53,392 nt of DNA from Pseudomonas sp. GM49 (GTDB taxonomy: Bacteria; Pseudomonadota; Gammaproteobacteria; Pseudomonadales; Pseudomonadaceae), in the NCBI RefSeq assembly GCF_000282355.1, contig NZ_AKJL01000087.1:1-53392 (forward strand), read 5' to 3'. Position 1 is the stretch's first letter, and the number at the start of each line of letters is the position of its first letter. The notes under the pieces were generated by a model. That model worked only from the letters and a program-made list of their open reading frames with translations. It was not told the origin of the DNA and did not search any database. Position numbers and translations under genes: made by a program. Positions 45,576 to 53,392 of this stretch are shown here, piece by piece.

Positions 45576-47084
45576 ATGCGTATCCACGTCAGCTTCATCG
45601 ACCGCGTCGGTATCACCCAGGAAGTCCTGGCCCTGCTCGGTGGGCGCAATCTGAACCTGGATGCGGTGGAAATGGTCCCGCCCAATGTTTATATCGACGC
45701 CCCGACCCTGAGCCCACAAGTCCTCGAGGAACTGCGCGATGCCCTGTTCAGCGTGCGTGGCGTGCAAGCGGTGACAGTGGTCGACATCCTGCCCGGCCAG
45801 CGCCGGCACTTGCAGCTCGACGCGTTGCTTGCAGCCATGACCGACCCGGTGCTGGCACTGGACAGCGACGGCAAGGTGCTGCTGGCCAACCCGGCATTGA
45901 TCGCCCTGTACGGCCGCGAACCGGCCGGTGAAAGCGTGGCCGACCTGTTTGCCGACCCGGCTTTGCTCGACGCCCTGCTCGAACACGGCTTTCGCCTGCC
46001 GCTGCGGGAAATCACCGTCAACGGCCAGACCTTGTTGCTCGACGCCACACCGATCACCGACGCCGGCGCCCTGCTGACCCTGTATCAACCGAACCGCATC
46101 GGCGAACGCCTGTCCGCGCTGCACCATGATCACGCCGAAGGTTTCGATGCACTGCTCGGCGAGTCCCCGGTGATCCGCACCCTCAAGGCGCGCGCCCAGC
46201 GGGTGGCGGCCCTCGATGCACCGCTGTTGATCCAGGGTGAAACCGGCACCGGCAAGGAACTGGTGGCCCGGGCCTGCCACGCCATCAGCGCCCGGCACAG
46301 TTCACCGTTCCTGGCGTTGAACTGCGCGGCATTACCGGAGAACCTCGCCGAAAGCGAACTGTTCGGCTACGCCCCCGGCGCCTTCACCGGCGCGCAACGC
46401 GGCGGCAAGCCAGGGCTGATGGAGCTGGCCAACCAGGGCACGGTGTTTCTCGATGAAATCGGCGAGATGTCGCCGTATTTGCAGGCCAAATTGCTGCGTT
46501 TCCTCAACGACGGCAGTTTTCGCCGGGTTGGCGGTGATCGTGAGGTCAAGGTCAACGTACGGATCCTCAGTGCGACCCATCGCGACCTGGAAAAAATGGT
46601 CAGCGAAGGTCTGTTCCGCGAAGACCTGTTCTATCGCCTCAACGTCCTCAACGTTGAAGTGCCGCCGCTACGCGAGCGCGGCCAGGACATCCTGCTGCTG
46701 GCCCGCTACTTCATGCAGCAGGCCTGTGCGCAGATCCAGCGACCGATCTGTCGCCTGGCGCCAGGCACCTACCCGGCGCTGCTGGGCAACCGCTGGCCGG
46801 GCAACGTGCGGCAATTGCAGAACGTGATCTTCCGTGCCGCGGCGATTTGCGAAAGCAGCCTGGTGGACATTGGCGACCTCGACATCGCCGGCACCTCGGT
46901 GGCCCGCCAGAGCGACCATGACGTCGACAGCCTGGAACAGGCCATGGACGAGTTCGAGAAAACCCTGCTGGAAAAACTCTACGTCAGTTATCCCTCGACC
47001 CGGCAACTCGCCACCCGCCTGCAAACCTCCCACACCGCGATTGCCCATCGGTTGCGCAAGTACGGGATTCCCGGCAAGGCCTGA
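45576..47084 (+). CDS. gcsR: GcsR, TyrR-like sigma-54 activator of glycine cleavage
   Basis: This 502-residue enhancer-binding protein has an N-terminal ACT domain (about 1-75), a PAS domain (about 80-150), an AAA+ core with Walker A GETGTGKE (221-228), GAFTGA sigma-54 loop (268-273) and Walker B TVFLDEIGEM (289-298), and a C-terminal TyrR-type helix-turn-helix (TRQLATRLQTSHTAIAHRLRKYGI). It is encoded directly upstream of gcvHP, as is the glycine-responsive GcsR (PA2449) of P. aeruginosa. PhhR is an alternative paralogue, but the context and the three binding sites downstream favour GcsR. Confidence 0.92.
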   Translation: MRIHVSFIDRVGITQEVLALLGGRNLNLDAVEMVPPNVYIDAPTLSPQVLEELRDALFSVRGVQAVTVVDILPGQRRHLQLDALLAAMTDPVLALDSDGKVLLANPALIALYGREPAGESVADLFADPALLDALLEHGFRLPLREITVNGQTLLLDATPITDAGALLTLYQPNRIGERLSALHHDHAEGFDALLGESPVIRTLKARAQRVAALDAPLLIQGETGTGKELVARACHAISARHSSPFLALNCAALPENLAESELFGYAPGAFTGAQRGGKPGLMELANQGTVFLDEIGEMSPYLQAKLLRFLNDGSFRRVGGDREVKVNVRILSATHRDLEKMVSEGLFREDLFYRLNVLNVEVPPLRERGQDILLLARYFMQQACAQIQRPICRLAPGTYPALLGNRWPGNVRQLQNVIFRAAAICESSLVDIGDLDIAGTSVARQSDHDVDSLEQAMDEFEKTLLEKLYVSYPSTRQLATRLQTSHTAIAHRLRKYGIPGKA

Positions 47085-47102
47085 GGCCTGACACAGAACA
47101 AC

Positions 47103-47192
47103 TGTGGGAGCGAGCTTGCTCGCGATTGCGAAGTCACATTCAACAAAAATGTCGACTGACACGCCCTCATCGCGAGCAAGCTCGCTCCCACA
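47103..47192. repeat. REPIN
   Basis: Two TGTGGGAGCGAG-type arms lie inverted around a spacer with CACATTCAACAAAAATGTC and GACTGACA, related to that at 35740. Confidence 0.85.
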
Positions 47193-47237
47193 GTTTTTTG
47201 TGTTCGACATGAAATCACGCCAAAAACGACCTCCACC

Positions 47238-47255
47238 TGTACTGAAAGCGCTACA
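47238..47255. promoter_or_regulatory. GcsR/TyrR-like site 1
   Basis: TGTACTG-N4-CGCTACA is an 18-bp interrupted palindrome with half-sites spaced as in TyrR-type sites. Confidence 0.7.
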
Positions 47256-47256
47256 G

Positions 47257-47274
47257 TGGAACGATATCGCTACA
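47257..47274. promoter_or_regulatory. GcsR/TyrR-like site 2
   Basis: TGGAACG-N4-CGCTACA has the same right arm and spacing as site 1 and starts 19 bases after it, so the two are on nearly the same DNA face. Confidence 0.7.
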
Positions 47275-47337
47275 CTCCTCTCCGATCACGGCTGTGCAAG
47301 GCTTTGATCCACCTCGGCTTTTATCCAGGACATATGC

Positions 47338-47355
47338 CGTATCGATTTCGCTACA
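47338..47355. promoter_or_regulatory. GcsR/TyrR-like site 3
   Basis: CGTATCG-N4-CGCTACA keeps the CGCTACA arm and the 7-4-7 layout but has a weaker left arm. Confidence 0.6.
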
Positions 47356-47387
47356 GCGAGTGAGTTTCAGCGTTTGTCGAAACCACC

Positions 47388-47400
47388 TAAATCATTGATC
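47388..47400. promoter_or_regulatory. IHF-like site
   Basis: TAA-ATCA-TTGATC matches the reverse IHF consensus YAANNNNTTGATW at 12 of 13 positions. It lies between the GcsR sites and the sigma-54 promoter, where DNA bending would help contact. Confidence 0.55.
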
Positions 47401-47420
47401 AATAAGCATAAAAACAACAT

Positions 47421-47436
47421 TGGCCGCGTTCTTGCT
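47421..47436 (+). promoter_or_regulatory. Sigma-54 promoter of gcvHP
   Basis: TGGC-N8-TTGCT has the invariant -24 GG and -12 GC ten bases apart. Transcription should start near 47447, about 70 bases before gcvH. Confidence 0.85.
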
Positions 47437-47515
47437 ATGTAGTCCTCCATAACCAGGGCATCGCCCAAGCATTCAATCGCGTCCACCAGACGAGTCTGGC
47501 CCCTTAGGAGTTTCC

Positions 47516-47899
47516 ATGAGCGAGTTGCGTTTTACTGAAGATCACGAATGGCTGCGCACCGAAGCTGACGGCAGCGTCACGGTCGGCATCACCGCTTTCG
47601 CACAGAACGCTCTGGGCGATGTGGTTTTCGTTCAACTGCCTGAGCTGCAGTCTTACGACAAAGGCGCCGAAGCCGCCACCGTGGAATCGGTAAAGGCTGC
47701 AAGCGGCGTGTACATGCCGCTGGACGGTGAAGTGCTGGAAGTGAACCCGGCCCTGGACAGCAGCCCTGAACTGGTCAACGAAGATCCGCTGGGTGAAGGC
47801 TGGTTCTTCCGTTTCAAACCAAGCGACGCCGCCGCTGTCGGCCAACTGCTGGACCAGGACGCCTACGACCGCCTGATCAAAGCGCAAGCCGAAGCCTGA
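47516..47899 (+). CDS. gcvH: Glycine cleavage system H protein
   Basis: This 127-residue lipoyl carrier shuttles the methylamine intermediate between P, T and L proteins. The lipoylated Lys lies in VESVKAASG (near residue 60). AGGAG precedes the ATG. It is the first gene after the sigma-54 promoter. Confidence 0.96.
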   Translation: MSELRFTEDHEWLRTEADGSVTVGITAFAQNALGDVVFVQLPELQSYDKGAEAATVESVKAASGVYMPLDGEVLEVNPALDSSPELVNEDPLGEGWFFRFKPSDAAAVGQLLDQDAYDRLIKAQAEA

Positions 47900-47910
47900 G
47901 GAGCGATGAC

Positions 47911-50778
<2,868 letters not shown>

Positions 50779-50786
50779 ACCAATGA

Positions 50787-50808
50787 GGGGGCGGATTGAT
50801 CCGCCCCC
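50787..50808. terminator. Strong G/C hairpin after gcvP
   Basis: GGGGGCGGA and TCCGCCCCC form a 9-bp stem with loop TTGA. It lies eight bases past the stop codon but has only a weak T stretch, so termination may be partial. Confidence 0.6.
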
Positions 50809-50832
50809 GATTTCCAGAACACCCCACAACCC

Positions 50833-50922
50833 TGTGGGAGCGAGCTTGCTCGCGATGACGGACTGACAGCCACCATCAATGTCGACTGAACGACCGCTAT
50901 CGCGAGCAAGCTCGCTCCCACA
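50833..50922. repeat. REPIN between gcvP and sdaA
   Basis: Two TGTGGGAGCGAG-type arms lie inverted around a spacer containing ATCAATGTCGACTGA, shared with other REPINs in the window. Confidence 0.85.
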
Positions 50923-50960
50923 GGGATCTGTGCCAAGTCTTATGTTCCGTGAATTCCTAT

Positions 50961-50968
50961 AACAAGAA
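50961..50968 (+). promoter_or_regulatory. Hfq/Crc-type A-rich motif in sdaA leader
   Basis: AACAAGAA matches AANAANAA and lies just before the GGAGA ribosome site of sdaA. Confidence 0.5.
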
Positions 50969-50982
50969 ACCGGAGAACCACC

Positions 50983-52359
<1,377 letters not shown>

Positions 52360-52395
52360 TGAGCGCTCATCTGCACCCTTCTTCAGGAGCTGAAT

Positions 52396-53392
52396 ATGTC
52401 CACCGAACAACTGTTGAAAACCCCGTTGCACGCACTGCACATCGAACTCGGCGCGCGCATGGTGCCGTTCGCCGGCTACGACATGCCAGTGCAATACCCG
52501 CTGGGCGTGATGAAGGAACACCAGCACACCCGCGATCAGGCCGGGCTGTTCGATGTCTCGCACATGGGCCAGATCCGCCTGACCGGTGCCAACGCGGCCA
52601 AGGCCCTGGAAACCCTGGTGCCGGTGGACATCATTGACCTGCCGGTGGGCATGCAGCGCTACGCGATGTTCACCAATGCGACGGGCGGCATCCTCGATGA
52701 CCTGATGGTCGCCAACCTGGGCAACGACGAATTGTTTCTGGTGGTCAACGCCGCCTGCAAGGATCAGGACCTGGCACACCTGCGCCAGCACATTGGCGAC
52801 CAGTGCACGATCGAGCCGCTGTTCGAAGAACGCGCCCTGCTCGCCCTGCAAGGTCCGGCAGCGGTCACTGTGCTGGCACGTCTGGCACCTGAAGTGGCCA
52901 GGATGACCTTCATGCAGTTCGCTCGAGTGAAACTGCTGGGCGTGGACTGCTTTGTCAGCCGCTCGGGTTACACCGGTGAAGACGGGTTCGAAATCTCCGT
53001 GCCGGCCGCCAACGCCGAAGCCCTGGCTCGTGCACTGCTGGCTGAAGCGGAAGTGGCCGCCATCGGCCTTGGCGCCCGCGACTCCCTGCGCCTGGAAGCG
53101 GGTCTGTGCCTGTACGGCCATGACATGAATACCGACACCACCCCGATCGAAGCGAGCCTGCTGTGGGCGATCTCCAAGCCACGTCGCGCCGATGGCGCGC
53201 GGGCCGGCGGCTTCCCCGGCGCCGAAACCGTATTCGCTCAGCAACAGGCAGGCGTAAACCGTAAACGCGTAGGCCTGCTGCCGCAGGAACGTACACCGGT
53301 GCGCGAAGGTGCCGAGATCGTCAACGAAGCCGGCGACATCATCGGTAGCGTCTGCAGCGGCGGTTTCGGCCCGACCCTGGGCGGGCCGCTGG
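52396..53392 (+). CDS. gcvT: Glycine cleavage system T protein (aminomethyltransferase), partial
   Basis: GcvT transfers the methylene group from GcvH to tetrahydrofolate and releases ammonia. The visible 332 residues cover most of the family's usual 360-375, including VPFAGYDMPVQYP, LFDVSHMGQI, SRSGYTGEDGFEI and GLGARDSLRLEAGLCLYGHDM. The 3' end lies beyond the window. CAGGAG precedes the ATG, 36 bases after sdaA, so the two are probably cotranscribed. Confidence 0.95.
   Translation, partial: MSTEQLLKTPLHALHIELGARMVPFAGYDMPVQYPLGVMKEHQHTRDQAGLFDVSHMGQIRLTGANAAKALETLVPVDIIDLPVGMQRYAMFTNATGGILDDLMVANLGNDELFLVVNAACKDQDLAHLRQHIGDQCTIEPLFEERALLALQGPAAVTVLARLAPEVARMTFMQFARVKLLGVDCFVSRSGYTGEDGFEISVPAANAEALARALLAEAEVAAIGLGARDSLRLEAGLCLYGHDMNTDTTPIEASLLWAISKPRRADGARAGGFPGAETVFAQQQAGVNRKRVGLLPQERTPVREGAEIVNEAGDIIGSVCSGGFGPTLGGPL

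Larger units (their letters stand above)
47085..47515. other. gcsR-gcvH intergenic regulatory region (431 bp)
   Basis: In order, this gap holds a REPIN, two adjacent GcsR-like sites, a third site 81 bases further on, an IHF-like site, a sigma-54 promoter and a 70-base leader before gcvH. No gene is present. Confidence 0.8.

Overview
The window is a chromosomal segment from a fluorescent-group Pseudomonas, most likely the P. fluorescens/koreensis/mandelii complex. This rests on GC-rich coding sequence, a gene order that matches Pseudomonas landmarks (fadD2-fadD1, the Entner-Doudoroff and glucose uptake block, arcDABC, the second glycine-cleavage operon), and about fifteen intergenic REP/REPIN palindromes. 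I see no prophage, insertion sequence, tRNA, rRNA or CRISPR. Most of the window is core metabolism. The interest lies mainly in the regulatory DNA.

Layout. 1-5.6 kb: tandem acyl-CoA ligases fadD1/fadD2 (minus strand), divergent from a serine hydrolase and a MaoC hydratase. 5.7-7.9 kb: a DUF3820 protein, a class V aminotransferase-fold enzyme and a convergent intradiol dioxygenase. 8.1-27.7 kb: a carbohydrate block with eda-pgl-zwf, hexR, a hexose-6-phosphate mutarotase, oprB, the gltBFGK ABC importer, a mannose-isomerase-like AGE enzyme, the gltR-gtrS two-component system, glk-edd, gapA and mgsA. 27.8-32.8 kb: a heme cell-surface signalling cluster (ECF sigma, FecR-like anti-sigma, TonB receptor with signalling domain, heme oxygenase). 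33-38.2 kb: DUF454, a dCache chemoreceptor, a CoA-transferase and alkA. 38.2-45.4 kb: two divergent arginine/ornithine antiporters and arcA-arcB-arcC plus a DUF5064 gene. 45.6-53.4 kb: the TyrR-like activator gcsR and gcvH-gcvP-sdaA-gcvT, with gcvT cut by the window end.

How the genes work together. Glucose enters through OprB and GltBFGK, is phosphorylated by Glk, and passes through Zwf, Pgl, Edd and Eda to pyruvate and glyceraldehyde-3-phosphate, which GapA oxidises. HexR-type operators sit in front of zwf, edd and gapA. A-rich Hfq/Crc-type motifs sit in the leaders of zwf, oprB, gltB, the AGE gene, gltR, gapA and sdaA. The arc genes ferment arginine to ornithine, carbamoyl phosphate and ATP. 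GcsR probably senses glycine and, with sigma-54, turns on glycine cleavage and serine deamination to pyruvate.

Three regulatory observations go beyond ordinary annotation. (1) gltB and the AGE isomerase share a 66-bp composite promoter with identical internal spacing, and a weaker copy lies in front of oprB. (2) The heme receptor and heme oxygenase genes share an ECF-type promoter (TTTTTACT-N18-CGTCTCGTTA), which suggests that the adjacent sigma factor controls both uptake and degradation of heme. (3) The gcvH leader holds three 18-bp GcsR-like sites, an IHF-like site and a textbook sigma-54 promoter. No wholly novel protein system was found.
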